The notes beneath the pieces were generated by a model. It ran no database searches, had not been told where the DNA came from, and saw only the letters and a program-made list of their open reading frames with translations. The position numbers and the translations under genes are program-made. A stretch of 64,000 nucleotides of DNA from NCBI RefSeq assembly GCF_000024425.1, contig NC_013946.1, positions 2,480,001 to 2,544,000 on the forward strand, written 5' to 3'. Below are positions 1 to 8,487 of the stretch, in pieces. Numbering within the stretch: position 1 is the first letter of the stretch; the number at the start of each line of letters is the position of its first letter. The stretch is from Meiothermus ruber DSM 1279 (GTDB lineage Bacteria; Deinococcota; Deinococci; Deinococcales; Thermaceae).

Positions 1-88
1 CAAGCCACCTGGGGGTTTAGCCATCGCCGAGCGACCGTCTGCGAAGGTTCAGGAGGTTGCAGGGCTTGGCTTAGCACCACCAACACCC

Positions 89-691
89 CTACTCCCTCCA
101 GACCACCTTCTCTTCCCACGGCTTGCGGCGGGCTTTTGGCCATGGAATTGCCGGTCGGCCAACATATAGGAAACCCAGCAGTTTGTCGGGCGGCTCCAGG
201 CCCACAAAGCGGGCGGTGTTTTCGTGCCGCACTGGCAGCCCAGAGGTCCAGAAGGCCCCCAAACCCAAGCTGGCCGCAACCAGATGGGCATTCTGTACAG
301 CGCAGGCTACAGCCGCTATCTCTTCCCACTCAGGAATCTTGGGATGGGTGCCTATCCGCACACCGATCGAGATCCAGACCGGCGCTTTCCAGACCCGCTC
401 CTTCTGGGCGATCCAGGCCGACTCCTGAAAGGCCTCACCCGTAAACGCCAGGCGGTAGCTCTGGGCAAAGGCTTCGCCTAGGGCGCGCCTTGCTTCGCCG
501 CTAAAAACCGTAAAACGCCAGGGCTCGGTTAAGCCGTGGGTTGGGGCATAGTTTGCGGCCTCGAGCATCCACTGGATGTATTCCATCGGGATGGGCTCGG
601 GGGAAAGCTGGTCCTGATGGATGCTGCGGCGCCTACGGATCACATCCATAAGCATTTCCAACTCGGCGGGGAGGGCCGTATCTTCTATCAT
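89..691 (-). CDS. Nitroreductase-family FMN oxidoreductase
   Basis: A 200-residue single-domain protein with the nitroreductase pattern: an Arg-rich N-terminal FMN-phosphate segment (RRRRSIHQDQL, about residues 18-28), the helix MLEAANYAPTHG, and a late GLGAFWTSG segment. Such enzymes reduce nitro, quinone or flavin substrates with NAD(P)H; the substrate cannot be told here. The ATG at 691 has a GGAGG ribosome site 7 nt upstream. The next strand-matched promoter lies at 840-868 and carries the same upstream box as the imelysin/FTR1 and heme-uptake promoters, so the enzyme may serve iron or redox metabolism (inference). It sits alone, facing away from the MoxR gene. Confidence 0.85.
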   Translation of the reverse strand: MIEDTALPAELEMLMDVIRRRRSIHQDQLSPEPIPMEYIQWMLEAANYAPTHGLTEPWRFTVFSGEARRALGEAFAQSYRLAFTGEAFQESAWIAQKERVWKAPVWISIGVRIGTHPKIPEWEEIAAVACAVQNAHLVAASLGLGAFWTSGLPVRHENTARFVGLEPPDKLLGFLYVGRPAIPWPKARRKPWEEKVVWRE

Positions 692-839
692 TAGAACACC
701 TCCGGGGCCCGCGTTCTGCCTCGAGCACAGATGGTTTTGAGGATGGTTTCCCTTCAGGGCAGACCGTTGGGGTTGGGACGGCTTTTCAGCATGCGGGTTG
801 TCAGGCCCAGCAAGGGTATTCAGCCTTCACAACGACCAC

Positions 840-885
840 AGTCTAAAATCGTCAACCCACAAAGTCAACTATTCCAGTCGGATTT
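840..885 (-). promoter_or_regulatory. Promoter with shared iron/heme box (site A)
   Basis: Read on the minus strand: -35 TTGACT (863-868), 17-bp spacer, -10 TAGACT (840-845). One base upstream of the -35 lies the pseudo-palindrome at 870-885 (plus strand TATTCCAGTCGGATTT). The same box, spacing and -35 recur at 9540-9585 and 15199-15243. The leader to the nitroreductase start is about 140 nt. Confidence 0.7.
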
Positions 886-1012
886 TATCAATATAAAAAC
901 GATAACCAATCTCAGCAGGGGAAAGCACCCAAGCCCACGCCTGGCATGTTTCGCATCAAAAACGGTTTGCGCAATACCAATCTGATTTACACAGTCTTGG
1001 AGCAGGCAGGAC

Positions 1013-1024
1013 TAAACTTGACCC
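1013..1024 (+). promoter_or_regulatory. -10 box for leaderless MoxR transcript
   Basis: TAAACT at 1013-1018 is followed by six bases and then the ATG at 1025, the spacing expected when transcription starts at or next to the start codon. No ribosome binding site precedes the ATG. No convincing -35 hexamer was found. Confidence 0.5.
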
Positions 1025-2446
1025 ATGACCAAGGCCCGAACCCTCGGCGAACTCAAGCGCACCTACCCCCTAGAGAAATTGCGTCGCAGCGTAAAGGACG
1101 AAGCGCGGGAGAACCTGATCGCCAAACTCCGCGCGGGTGAGCGGCTTTTCCCCGGTATTCAGAGCTACGACGACTCGGTGATTCCCAGCCTGGTCAATGC
1201 CATCCTGGCCCGGCACAACTTCATTCTGCTGGGCTTGCGCGGGCAGGCCAAAAGCCGCATCTTGCGCCAGCTCACCGAACTTTTGGACGATGAAGTGCCG
1301 GCCCTGCCCACCGAGATCCGCGACAACCCCCTCTTTCCCCTCTCGGCCGAGGCCAAGCGCCTGCTGGAGGAGGCCGGCGACGACGCTCCCATCGTCTGGA
1401 TTCCTCGCTCGGAGCGCTACGTGGAAAAGCTGGCCACCCCCGACACCACCGTGGCCGATATTCTGGGCGACATTGACCCCATCAAGGCCGCCAAGCGCGG
1501 CACCGGGCTGGCCGACCTCGAGGCCGTCCACTACGGCCTCTTGCCCCGCGCCAACCGGGGCATCTTCGGCATCAACGAGGTGGCCGACCTGGCCCCCAAG
1601 GTGCAGGTGGCGCTTTTCAATATCCTGCAAGAAGGCGACGTGCAGATCCGGGGCTATCCGGTGCGCCTTGAGCTCGACGTCTGGATTGCCTTCACCGCCA
1701 ACCCCCAGGACTACACCGCCCGCGGCAAGATCGTCACGCCCCTCAAAGACCGCATCGGCTCGGAGATCCGCACCCACTACCCCCGCACCCTCGAGGAGGG
1801 CCTTTCCATCACCCGCCAGGAGGCCTGGGTCGCTCGTGCGGAAGGAATGTACATTCCCGCCTACGTGGCCGAGGCTTCGGAGGCGGTGGCCTTTGTGGCC
1901 CGCGAGGACAAGCGGGTGGACAAGACCTCGGGGGTCTCGCAGCGCCTCTCCATTAGCTTGCTGGAACTGGTGGCCTCCAATGCCGAGCGGCGGGCCCTGC
2001 TGGCGGGGGAGCGCCCGGTGGCCCGGCCCCTCGACCTCTACGCGGCGCTACCGGCCATTACCGGCAAAATCGAGCTGGAGTACGAGGGTGAGCTGCAGGG
2101 CGCCGAGCGGGTGGCTAAAGACCTCTTGCAAAAAGCCTTTGGCCTGGCCTACGGCGAACGGGCCCGGGGCCTGCAGGTAGACGAGATCGTGCAGTACTTC
2201 GCCGATGGCAACCTCCTCACCCTGCCCGAGGGCAGCGCCAAAGCGGTGCTTAAGGAGATGGAAAAGGTGCCGGGGCTGATCGCGGCTGCCCGGAAGCTCG
2301 AGCCCCAGACCACCCCCGAGGCCCTGGTGGCCGCCGGGGAGTTCATCCTCGAGGGTCTGGCGGGCCGCCGCAAGATCGCCCGCGGCGAGGAGAGCTACAG
2401 CGCCCCCCTCGAGCGGGAACGCGAACGCTGGGGCAGCGGCAACTGA
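1025..2446 (+). CDS. MoxR/magnesium-chelatase-like AAA+ ATPase
   Basis: A 473-residue AAA+ protein of the MoxR/ChlI class. A Walker-A-like loop [11 protein letters not shown] lies near residues 68-78, an acidic Walker-B region around [11 protein letters not shown] near 178-188, and the sensor region [13 protein letters not shown] near 221-233. The large insert between Walker A and B is typical of this family. MoxR ATPases act as chaperones with VWA-domain partners in metal insertion or complex assembly; the next gene, 14 bp downstream, encodes such a partner, so the two probably work together (inference). Translation probably starts leaderless at the ATG. Client unknown. Confidence 0.85.
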   Translation: MTKARTLGELKRTYPLEKLRRSVKDEARENLIAKLRAGERLFPGIQSYDDSVIPSLVNAILARHNFILLGLRGQAKSRILRQLTELLDDEVPALPTEIRDNPLFPLSAEAKRLLEEAGDDAPIVWIPRSERYVEKLATPDTTVADILGDIDPIKAAKRGTGLADLEAVHYGLLPRANRGIFGINEVADLAPKVQVALFNILQEGDVQIRGYPVRLELDVWIAFTANPQDYTARGKIVTPLKDRIGSEIRTHYPRTLEEGLSITRQEAWVARAEGMYIPAYVAEASEAVAFVAREDKRVDKTSGVSQRLSISLLELVASNAERRALLAGERPVARPLDLYAALPAITGKIELEYEGELQGAERVAKDLLQKAFGLAYGERARGLQVDEIVQYFADGNLLTLPEGSAKAVLKEMEKVPGLIAAARKLEPQTTPEALVAAGEFILEGLAGRRKIARGEESYSAPLERERERWGSGN

Positions 2447-2460
2447 TCGGGGGTAAACCC

Positions 2461-3681
2461 ATGCGCGTCCGATACTCCAAATACGAACCGGGCTTCGACG
2501 ACCTCACCGGCGCCGACCTGATGGAGATGATCCAGGACTTCCTGATGGACTCGGGCTTTTCGGATCCCTACAACCGCTACCAGCCCGACCCCAACCGCGG
2601 CCCCACCGCCGAAGACCTGATGGACGCCCTGCTGCAGGCCCTGCTGGAGCAGGATCGCATCCCCGAAGAGTGGCTGCGCGAGGCCCGGAACGCCCAGAAC
2701 TTTCAGGAAACCCGCCTGGGCCGGGAACTGCGGCGCCTGATGCAGCGCCTGCAAGACGAGGGCTACATCCGGTTGCCCGGCGACGACCCTACCAACCCCC
2801 AGGGCCAGGGCATGCAGGGCGAAGCCCAGGAAACCCGCCTCGAGCTCACCAACAAGTCGGTGGACTTTCTGGGCCTCAAAAGCCTGCGCACCCTGCTGGG
2901 TTCGCTGGGCAAAAACGCCCCCGGCGCCCACCTCACCCGACACTTTGCCCCGGGGGTGGAGTCGAGCGGCGAGACCAAGCCCTACGAGTTCGGCGACCAG
3001 CCCAACATCAACATCGGCGAGACACTCAAGCAGGTGGTGATGAAGGGGCTGGAGAACATCGAAGAACGCGACCTGACCATCGAGCTGTCCGAGTACACCG
3101 CCGCCATGAACACGGTGGTACTGCTGGACTGTTCCCACTCCATGATTCTCTACGGCGAAGACCGCTTCACCCCGGCCAAACGGGTGGCTCTGGGGCTGGC
3201 GCACCTGATCCGCACCCAGTACCCCGGCGACCAGGTGCGCTTCGGGGTCTTCCATGACAGCGCCGAGGAGGTGCCGCTGGGCCGCCTCCCCACCGTGCAG
3301 GTCGGGCCCTACCACACCAACACCGCCGAGGGCCTCAAGCTGGCCCGCAAGATGCTCAGAAAGATGAGCGGGGAGATGAAGCAGATCATCATGATCACCG
3401 ACGGCAAACCCTCCGCGCTCACCCTGCCCTCGGGTCAGATCTACAAAAACGCCTGGGGTCTCGACCCCGTGATCCTGGCCGAGACCCTCAAAGAGGCCAC
3501 CCTGGCCCGCAAGGAGGGCATCCCCATCCACACCTTCATGCTGGCCCGCGAGCCCGAGCTGCTGGCCTTCGTCAAGAAAATCACCCAGATCACCAGGGGC
3601 AAGGCCTACCTCACCACCCCCGGCAACATCGGGCGGTATGTGCTGATGGACTTTTTGAACCGCAAGGTGAGCCGGAACTAG
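2461..3681 (+). CDS. VWA-domain protein, partner of the MoxR ATPase
   Basis: A 406-residue protein with a C-terminal von Willebrand factor A domain. The metal-ion site is visible as LLDCSHSM (D-x-S-x-S, about residues 222-229), with ITDGKPS supplying the later Asp. The N-terminal half is helical and charged, without a signal peptide or membrane segment, so the protein is probably cytoplasmic. It forms a two-gene operon with the MoxR-like ATPase. Pairs of this kind activate or assemble other protein complexes; nothing nearby identifies the client. The intact MIDAS argues for a working metal-dependent ligand site. Confidence 0.85.
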   Translation: MRVRYSKYEPGFDDLTGADLMEMIQDFLMDSGFSDPYNRYQPDPNRGPTAEDLMDALLQALLEQDRIPEEWLREARNAQNFQETRLGRELRRLMQRLQDEGYIRLPGDDPTNPQGQGMQGEAQETRLELTNKSVDFLGLKSLRTLLGSLGKNAPGAHLTRHFAPGVESSGETKPYEFGDQPNINIGETLKQVVMKGLENIEERDLTIELSEYTAAMNTVVLLDCSHSMILYGEDRFTPAKRVALGLAHLIRTQYPGDQVRFGVFHDSAEEVPLGRLPTVQVGPYHTNTAEGLKLARKMLRKMSGEMKQIIMITDGKPSALTLPSGQIYKNAWGLDPVILAETLKEATLARKEGIPIHTFMLAREPELLAFVKKITQITRGKAYLTTPGNIGRYVLMDFLNRKVSRN

Positions 3682-3770
3682 ACAGCACCTGACCAGGCCT
3701 GTAGAGCACCTTTTGCCAAGCTTGTACTCTCTGGGATCAAAAATTCCCCCGCCTCCGAGAAGCGGTTATA

Positions 3771-3816
3771 CACATTTTGACAGCATCGTTCACTTTTGAA
3801 GGCGGAAACGGCATTA
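3771..3816 (+). repeat. Degenerate remnant of the twin-hairpin repeat
   Basis: Bases 3771-3799 resemble the left end of the 137-bp repeat at 6120-6256 (shared ATCGTTCACTTT), and 3800-3814 resemble its right end (GGCGGAAACGG, then CAT against TAT). The middle of the element is missing. This looks like an internally deleted copy, but the match is short. Confidence 0.4.
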
Positions 3817-4089
3817 GTAATGGTATCGCGCTTGCAGGAAATCAATCCGCTCGTCTGAGACGCGGTAAACCAGGCGGTGCTCCTGGGTGATCCGGCGTGA
3901 CCACATGCCAGGGCCAAGGTATTTGAGGGGTTCGGGCTTTCCGATCCCAGCAAAGGGTTCGCGCAAGACCGATTCGATCAGGTCGAAAATTTTGAGCGCA
4001 ACCTTTCGGTCGGTATCCACCCAGAAGCGAAGATCCTCGAGAAAGACCGGCGTGAATAGGGCCTCGCGCGGCCTATTTGCCTTGGCCAC
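3814..4089 (-). CDS. yoeB: YoeB-family mRNA interferase toxin
   Basis: A 91-residue protein of the Txe/YoeB RelE-fold toxin family, which cleaves mRNA in the ribosomal A site. Family features seen are FLEDLRFWVDTDRK near the start, the core GKPEPLKYL, then WSRRITQEHRLVY, and the C-terminal ARYHY with the His-Tyr end typical of YoeB. The usual catalytic Glu, Arg and His are therefore present. Its start overlaps the antitoxin gene by 17 bp, so the two are translationally coupled with the antitoxin first. The gene appears intact. The pair is inserted between the VWA gene and a small hypothetical gene. Confidence 0.93.
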   Translation of the reverse strand: MAKANRPREALFTPVFLEDLRFWVDTDRKVALKIFDLIESVLREPFAGIGKPEPLKYLGPGMWSRRITQEHRLVYRVSDERIDFLQARYHY

Positions 4090-4360
4090 CCAGTACCTCG
4101 AGCCGCAGATCTGCGGTGCTGCCCTTCAGACCCTCACCTTTTTGAGCCTGCTCGAGTGCCTTCAACAGCCGCTCGGCGTTCTTGGGAGAGCGCAGCAAAT
4201 GCACGGTTTCCATGAGGCGCTCGTACTCATCGGCGTCAATCATAGCCACGCGCTTCCCGTTGCGGCGGTTGATGATGACCACCTCCAGATCGTTGGTCAC
4301 GCGATCGAGCAGGGTAGCAAGCTGCTCTCTAGCCAGGCTGTAACTCGTTTCAATAGCCAT
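4073..4360 (-). CDS. yefM: YefM/Phd-family antitoxin
   Basis: A 95-residue antitoxin with the Phd/YefM N-terminal DNA-binding fold: METSY-like start (MAIETSYSLAREQLATLLD), the VIINRRNGKRVAMI strand pair, and DEYERLMETVHLL. The C-terminal part (about residues 55-95) would wrap and neutralise YoeB. I chose the ATG at 4360 because an in-frame extension to 4417 would run through the operator. The complex should autoregulate through the TGTACA sites at 4368-4388, immediately upstream of the start. Confidence 0.92.
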   Translation of the reverse strand: MAIETSYSLAREQLATLLDRVTNDLEVVIINRRNGKRVAMIDADEYERLMETVHLLRSPKNAERLLKALEQAQKGEGLKGSTADLRLEVLGGQGK

Positions 4361-4367
4361 AACCCTA

Positions 4368-4388
4368 TTGTACAGTAAATCTGTACAA
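4368..4388. promoter_or_regulatory. YefM-YoeB operator with two TGTACA cores
   Basis: A perfect 8-5-8 inverted repeat, TTGTACAG and CTGTACAA around a 5-bp centre, just before the yefM start. YefM-YoeB complexes in other bacteria recognise TGTACA cores in paired palindromes; here the two cores are 13 bp apart centre to centre. Confidence 0.8.
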
Positions 4389-4455
4389 GTTCGAAGGCGA
4401 TGATCACTGGTCGGCACTCATGCTTTGCCCTTCGCTTCCGGCTACATTACCCTTT

Positions 4456-4701
4456 ATGAAAACGGCCCGAGCCTGGGGAATCGCGGCCTACCTGGCCCTC
4501 CTCATCGAACGCCTCTCCCAGGCTGTGCAGTTCCGGCCCAGGCCGGCCTTCAACCCCGCGCAGATCCGCCGCTGCGAAGAGGAGCAGCGGGAGTTGAGCC
4601 TCGAGGTGCCCTACTACCCCGCGCGAAGCTCGAGGGGCTATGTGCTGATTCCCAAGGATGGCTACTTCCAGCAAACCGAGGAGATTCTGGAACATCTTTA
4701 G
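4456..4701 (+). CDS. Small hypothetical protein
   Basis: An 81-residue protein beginning MKTARAWGIAAY at the ATG at 4456, with a helical N-terminus, a charged middle (RRCEEEQREL) and a C-terminus RGYVLIPKDGYFQQ. No family is recognised. An in-frame upstream start at 4420 exists, but TACATT lies 7 nt before 4456 and would fit a leaderless transcript from the later ATG. The codon pattern, including Leu-Glu as CTC GAG, is like that of neighbouring genes, which supports it being real. It is divergent from the toxin-antitoxin operon. Confidence 0.55.
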   Translation: MKTARAWGIAAYLALLIERLSQAVQFRPRPAFNPAQIRRCEEEQRELSLEVPYYPARSSRGYVLIPKDGYFQQTEEILEHL

Positions 4702-4785
4702 GACGCGCAGGGCGCGCTCGTACTGGCGGCGTCATGGTGTACTGCATCCTATCTGAACTCAACCCTTCCCCAGTACCCTGTACCC

Positions 4786-6075
4786 ATGCACCGGGCATGG
4801 GCCGCAAGACGGGCCTGGCGGGTACGGCTCTGGCTAGCCATAGGGCTGGCCCTGCTGCTGTTTCCGCTGGCCTGGCTGGTGCACCCAGCCTGGGTGCTGG
4901 GGTCGTTGCTGGGTCTGCTGTACCCCTCCCGCTGGGAGGAAGGGCGCGCCCTGGCCGACCTGGATCGGCGGTATGGCCTGGCCTACCGCAGCGCCCTGGA
5001 GGCCCCTCCCCACCACCCCTGGCGTAATCAGTTGCAGCTCGAGGCGCAGGCCAGCCTGCGCGGGGCCCGGCTGCCGGTTTTCCCTTGGGCTTTTGCTGCC
5101 CTTTACGTGCTATTGCTGGGCTTGGTCTGGGTACTGCCACCCCTGCCCCCGCCCTCCTCCTCGCCTGCGGTGGCCTCTACTCCGAGCTCGAGTCCCCCCT
5201 CCCCTGCTGCGCCACAAACCACCCCAGCCCAGCAGCCAGCCGAACCCCTTCCCCCGCCGGGGAGCTCATCCGAAAGCCAGCCACCCGGTTCGGAGCCGGG
5301 GACAGCCCCCACCCCAGCCGAAGAGACGCAGCCCACGCAACCAGACGCACCTGTACAGCAAGCGCAGGGAAGGGACGTACAAAGCCAGAACCAGCCGCAG
5401 GATGTCACACGCCCCGGTCAAACGGACGAAGACCTGCAAGGCCGCGAACAGCCTTCATCCAGTCCAACCGGGCAAGATCCCGCGCAGTCTGGGCAGACCC
5501 CCCCCAATCAGACAGGACGGCCGCAGACCAATCAGCCGGGTCAAGCGCAGCCGTCCCAACCTGGACAGGCGCGGTCTGGACAAACCCAGCCCTCGCCCTC
5601 GGAATCAGCCCAGCCCAGCCAGGCGGGGCAGCCGCCCCAGAACCAACCTGGGCAAGCGCAGCCATCCCAACCTGGGCAAGCACAGCCACCTCAACCTGGG
5701 CAAGCACAGCCACCTCAACCTGGGCAGGCACAGCCATCCCAACCTGGACAGGCACAGCCAGGGCAGGGCCAGCCTTCGAGGGATAATCCGGCCCCGGGCC
5801 CGACCCGCAGCGGCGAGGGCGGCAGCGCCCAGGGACAGGCCCTGCAAACCCGCCCACCCCAGAATCCGCCCACGAGTGCGGAGCGCCCCGCCGGTGAGGC
5901 GCCGCTGGGACGAGGAGAAAATCGGCAGGGAAGGCCGGTTGCACTGCCCAGCCCCTGGGCCTCGGGTCAGCCCCCGCAGAACGTGCAGCGCCAGGCTGAA
6001 AAGTACCTCGAGTCCGAGCCCCTGCCCCCGGAGGTGCGCAATCTCGTTCGTCGCTACTTTGAGCTACCCCCATAG
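4786..6075 (+). CDS. Membrane-anchored Pro/Gln/Gly-repeat protein
   Basis: A 429-residue protein with two hydrophobic segments near residues 16-50, a soluble loop, and a third segment near 100-122. A long Pro/Ser/Gln/Gly low-complexity tail then follows to about residue 395. The tail contains exact 8-residue repeats of the type QPGQAQPS encoded by the 24-bp tandem array at 5644-5763. The last 30 residues are ordered and charged (PPEVRNLVRRYFELPP). Similar tails end some proteins of MoxR/VWA clusters, so a link to the pair at 1025-3681 is possible (inference). TACCCT 6 nt before the ATG suggests leaderless transcription. Confidence 0.75.
   Translation: MHRAWAARRAWRVRLWLAIGLALLLFPLAWLVHPAWVLGSLLGLLYPSRWEEGRALADLDRRYGLAYRSALEAPPHHPWRNQLQLEAQASLRGARLPVFPWAFAALYVLLLGLVWVLPPLPPPSSSPAVASTPSSSPPSPAAPQTTPAQQPAEPLPPPGSSSESQPPGSEPGTAPTPAEETQPTQPDAPVQQAQGRDVQSQNQPQDVTRPGQTDEDLQGREQPSSSPTGQDPAQSGQTPPNQTGRPQTNQPGQAQPSQPGQARSGQTQPSPSESAQPSQAGQPPQNQPGQAQPSQPGQAQPPQPGQAQPPQPGQAQPSQPGQAQPGQGQPSRDNPAPGPTRSGEGGSAQGQALQTRPPQNPPTSAERPAGEAPLGRGENRQGRPVALPSPWASGQPPQNVQRQAEKYLESEPLPPEVRNLVRRYFELPP
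5644..5763 (+). repeat. Five 24-bp tandem repeats within coding sequence
   Basis: Five head-to-tail units, each starting CAACCTGGGCAAGC or a close variant, at 5644, 5668, 5692, 5716 and 5740. Units two and three are identical. Each encodes one QPGQAQPS/P octapeptide. The array can change length in frame by slippage or recombination. Confidence 0.9.
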
Positions 6076-6119
6076 GTCACCGGGGCCACCCGCACCACCG
6101 GATCGCCGATTAGAAGGGT

Positions 6120-6256
6120 ATGCGCACTTCGGTAGTATCGTTCACTTTGACAAGCCTAAACGATACTACCGAAAGGCTTTTCTACTCCCTTCGGTCGGCT
6201 TGAATCCTTCACCTCTGACTGCGTCCTACAGTGAAGGATTCAAGCGGAAACGGTAT
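6120..6256 (+). repeat. 137-bp twin-hairpin repeat, copy 1
   Basis: It contains two perfect 15-bp inverted repeats: 6128-6142 with 6159-6173, and 6198-6212 with 6231-6245. A nearly identical 137-bp copy lies in opposite orientation at 9725-9861. It ends on the stop codon of the FTR1 gene (6256-6258) and could act as that gene's transcription terminator. No transposase gene is present in it. Confidence 0.9.
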
Positions 6257-8487
6257 CAGGCGGTTTTTAGGCGCCCCAGGTGATTGCGCTTGATTCGCTC
6301 TGCCCAGAAATAGCTTCCAAGCACCACACCCGCTGATAGCGCCTGCAAAACGATGCCCTCCCAGGTCGCGTATAGACCAAACCAGCTACTCAGCCAGAAG
6401 GGCACCTCGAGGGGAAAAGCGTGTATGGGCAGCCAGCCCACCACCTGCATGACGTGGGCGGTCTGGCCCACCATAACCACCAGCACCATCAGGATCAGCA
6501 CCCCGGTGAAGATCAGCATCTTTTTCTGGGGTAGCTTAATTTGAAAACGGAAGATGGCGATTCCCAGGAGAATTACGCTGCTCAGGCCCACCAGGATGCC
6601 CCAAAGCACATCGCGGAACCCTCCCTGAAGCACCAGCGACTGCAAAAACAAAACCGTTTCAAAGCCCTCGCGGTAAATGCTTTCAAAGCCCACCGCAACC
6701 AGCCCGAGTATGGCGGCCCAGCCCGTCTTTTGCACGGCCTGCTGCTTGTGCTGATGAAAGTCGGCCAGGCGGTCGGTCCAGTACACCTTGTGGTAAAACC
6801 AGTTCAGGATTAGCAGCAGCACGCCAATGGCCAGCAAGGAGACCACGGCCTCCACCCGCTCGCCGAACCGCGCGAACTGCTGGATGGTTCCCCACATGGC
6901 GGCCCAGGTAAGCAGGCTGGCTACCAGCGCCAGGCCCACCCCCCACCAGACCGGTCGGCGCAGGTGCAGGTTTTCTGGGCGACGAAAGGAGGCCAGCAGC
7001 GCTGCAATGATCAGCACCGCTTCCAAACCCTCTCGGAATACGATGATGGCCGCATTGATGCCGATGGTGGTTGGCGAGGTTTCGCGCCCCAGTATGCGGG
7101 CGGCCTCGCTGAGCTTGCTCTCCAGTGCACGACGGGTGCTGCGCACCTCGAGGGGGCTGGCTTTATCCCGAATCAGGCGGGCCAGGCCTGGGGGGTTCAC
7201 CCCATTCCAGAACAGCGATTCCAGATCGAGGGCAAGCTGGGGGTTGAAAGCGCGCAGGCGGGCCTCGGCGCCCGATTCCAGCATGGCGTAGGCGTCCAGG
7301 CGGGCCGTTTCGGCCAGATCGTAGCGGCCGGCCGCCACCGCGTTTTCCAGCGACCGCAACTGCTGACGTATGACCTCGAGGTCGCCGGATGGATCGGCCC
7401 GCCGCCAGGACTCGGGCAGCATCTCCGATAGCAGGCGCACGGTCGCGTCTACCTCGTCCGAGAGCCTGTCGGCTGTGGGGGGGGTGTGGGCGTACAGGGC
7501 CTGCTCGAGCCAGGCGAAGCGCTGGTTAACCAGGTTCACCTGGGCCTGCTGATCTTTTATAAGCAGCGGCTCGAGCACCTTCCAGGCACTCTGGGCGCTG
7601 CGCAAAAAGCTGCGCGCTTCGATGATTTCAAGCTCGTTGGTAACGCGCACCTCGCCCTCGGTGCCCCGCACACCCCGGCGGTACTCCACGGGCACCAGTT
7701 GTAAAAAGCGCAGGGTTTGATTAGCCCGTTTGGCCCGCTCGCGCGGCGACAGGGGGGCCGCTTGAAAACCCTCGAGCGCCTTTAGCATGGCAGCCGGCTG
7801 CCCAGTGGCAAACGCCTGCTGGGCCTGGGCCAGGGCAGCTTCCCCACGCTGCTGGCGGTATGCGTCGGCTAGAATTGCAAAATAACCCTGTGCCAAGGCG
7901 ATCTGCTCGGCCAGGCGCACCTGGTAGCCCTGCTGCTGGGCCTGCTGCGCGGCCTCGATGGCTTGCGCCAGGCGCGCCTGGTATGCGCCGAGCAGATCCG
8001 ATTGCACGGCGGTCAGGGCTTCCTGCACGTCCAGCTTGTTGTGCGCAAGCTCTTCCAGCGCCAGGGTGGCATCGTAGGCGGGGGGGGCGTAGGGGGTGGC
8101 TGGACGGTACTCCCGCAAGCTGATCCAGTTCCTGGCCTCCTCGAGGTTCCCCGCCCGCAGGGCCTCCTCGAGCCGCTGGTAGCTCTGGGCCAGTAGATTC
8201 GTCCAGAGCCGGGCCTGTAGCTGGGCAAAACCGGCTGGGTTTTTCTGGACAACCTGCTCTTTGAGCTGGGCAAAAGTGTTCTGTTCGAAGCGAAGGCCCA
8301 GCTTTTCTAGCTGTAGCGCAGCCTGTTCCGCTTCCTGCAGAAGACTCCCGGCCGCAGCGGAATCGAAGTTGAGCTCGAGGGCAGCCTGACTTAAGGCAGC
8401 CCGCAGTTGCTCGGCCGCCTCAGCAGGGCTTTGCTGGGCAAGCGCCCAGCATCCAAGCACCACCATTATTGTTGTTATCCAGCGCAT
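6256..8487 (-). CDS. FTR1-family iron permease with long N-terminal domain
   Basis: A 743-residue protein. After a signal-like start (MRWITTIMVVLGCWALAQ) comes a helical, presumably extracytoplasmic region to about residue 470, and then a seven-helix FTR1/EfeU permease domain. The two iron-binding REXXE motifs are present: VFREGLEAVL near residue 485 and YREGFETVLF near 600. It overlaps the stop of the upstream imelysin-like gene by one base (TAATG), so the two are co-translated. By analogy with EfeUO it should import ferrous or ferric iron across the inner membrane. The extended N-terminal domain may supply the iron-delivery function of EfeO. Confidence 0.88.
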   Translation of the reverse strand: MRWITTIMVVLGCWALAQQSPAEAAEQLRAALSQAALELNFDSAAAGSLLQEAEQAALQLEKLGLRFEQNTFAQLKEQVVQKNPAGFAQLQARLWTNLLAQSYQRLEEALRAGNLEEARNWISLREYRPATPYAPPAYDATLALEELAHNKLDVQEALTAVQSDLLGAYQARLAQAIEAAQQAQQQGYQVRLAEQIALAQGYFAILADAYRQQRGEAALAQAQQAFATGQPAAMLKALEGFQAAPLSPRERAKRANQTLRFLQLVPVEYRRGVRGTEGEVRVTNELEIIEARSFLRSAQSAWKVLEPLLIKDQQAQVNLVNQRFAWLEQALYAHTPPTADRLSDEVDATVRLLSEMLPESWRRADPSGDLEVIRQQLRSLENAVAAGRYDLAETARLDAYAMLESGAEARLRAFNPQLALDLESLFWNGVNPPGLARLIRDKASPLEVRSTRRALESKLSEAARILGRETSPTTIGINAAIIVFREGLEAVLIIAALLASFRRPENLHLRRPVWWGVGLALVASLLTWAAMWGTIQQFARFGERVEAVVSLLAIGVLLLILNWFYHKVYWTDRLADFHQHKQQAVQKTGWAAILGLVAVGFESIYREGFETVLFLQSLVLQGGFRDVLWGILVGLSSVILLGIAIFRFQIKLPQKKMLIFTGVLILMVLVVMVGQTAHVMQVVGWLPIHAFPLEVPFWLSSWFGLYATWEGIVLQALSAGVVLGSYFWAERIKRNHLGRLKTA

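Larger units (their letters stand above)
692..1024. other. Divergent intergenic region with promoters for both neighbours
   Basis: This 333-base gap holds no credible gene. It contains the minus-strand promoter and box at 840-885 for the nitroreductase and a probable leaderless -10 box at 1013-1018 for the MoxR gene. The stretch 840-930 is more AT-rich than the neighbouring coding DNA. I see no RNA gene in it. Confidence 0.6.

Noticed and set aside
1070-3531. Long antisense frames opposite the MoxR and VWA genes
   Set aside because: They lack ribosome sites and family motifs, and mirror the codon pattern of the real genes.
4420-4455. Upstream start for the small gene at 4456
   Set aside because: The added residues have no support, and the TACATT box sits 7 nt before the later ATG.
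5644-5763. 24-bp repeats as CRISPR or iteron array
   Set aside because: They are in frame, without spacers, and encode a QPGQAQPS octapeptide tail.
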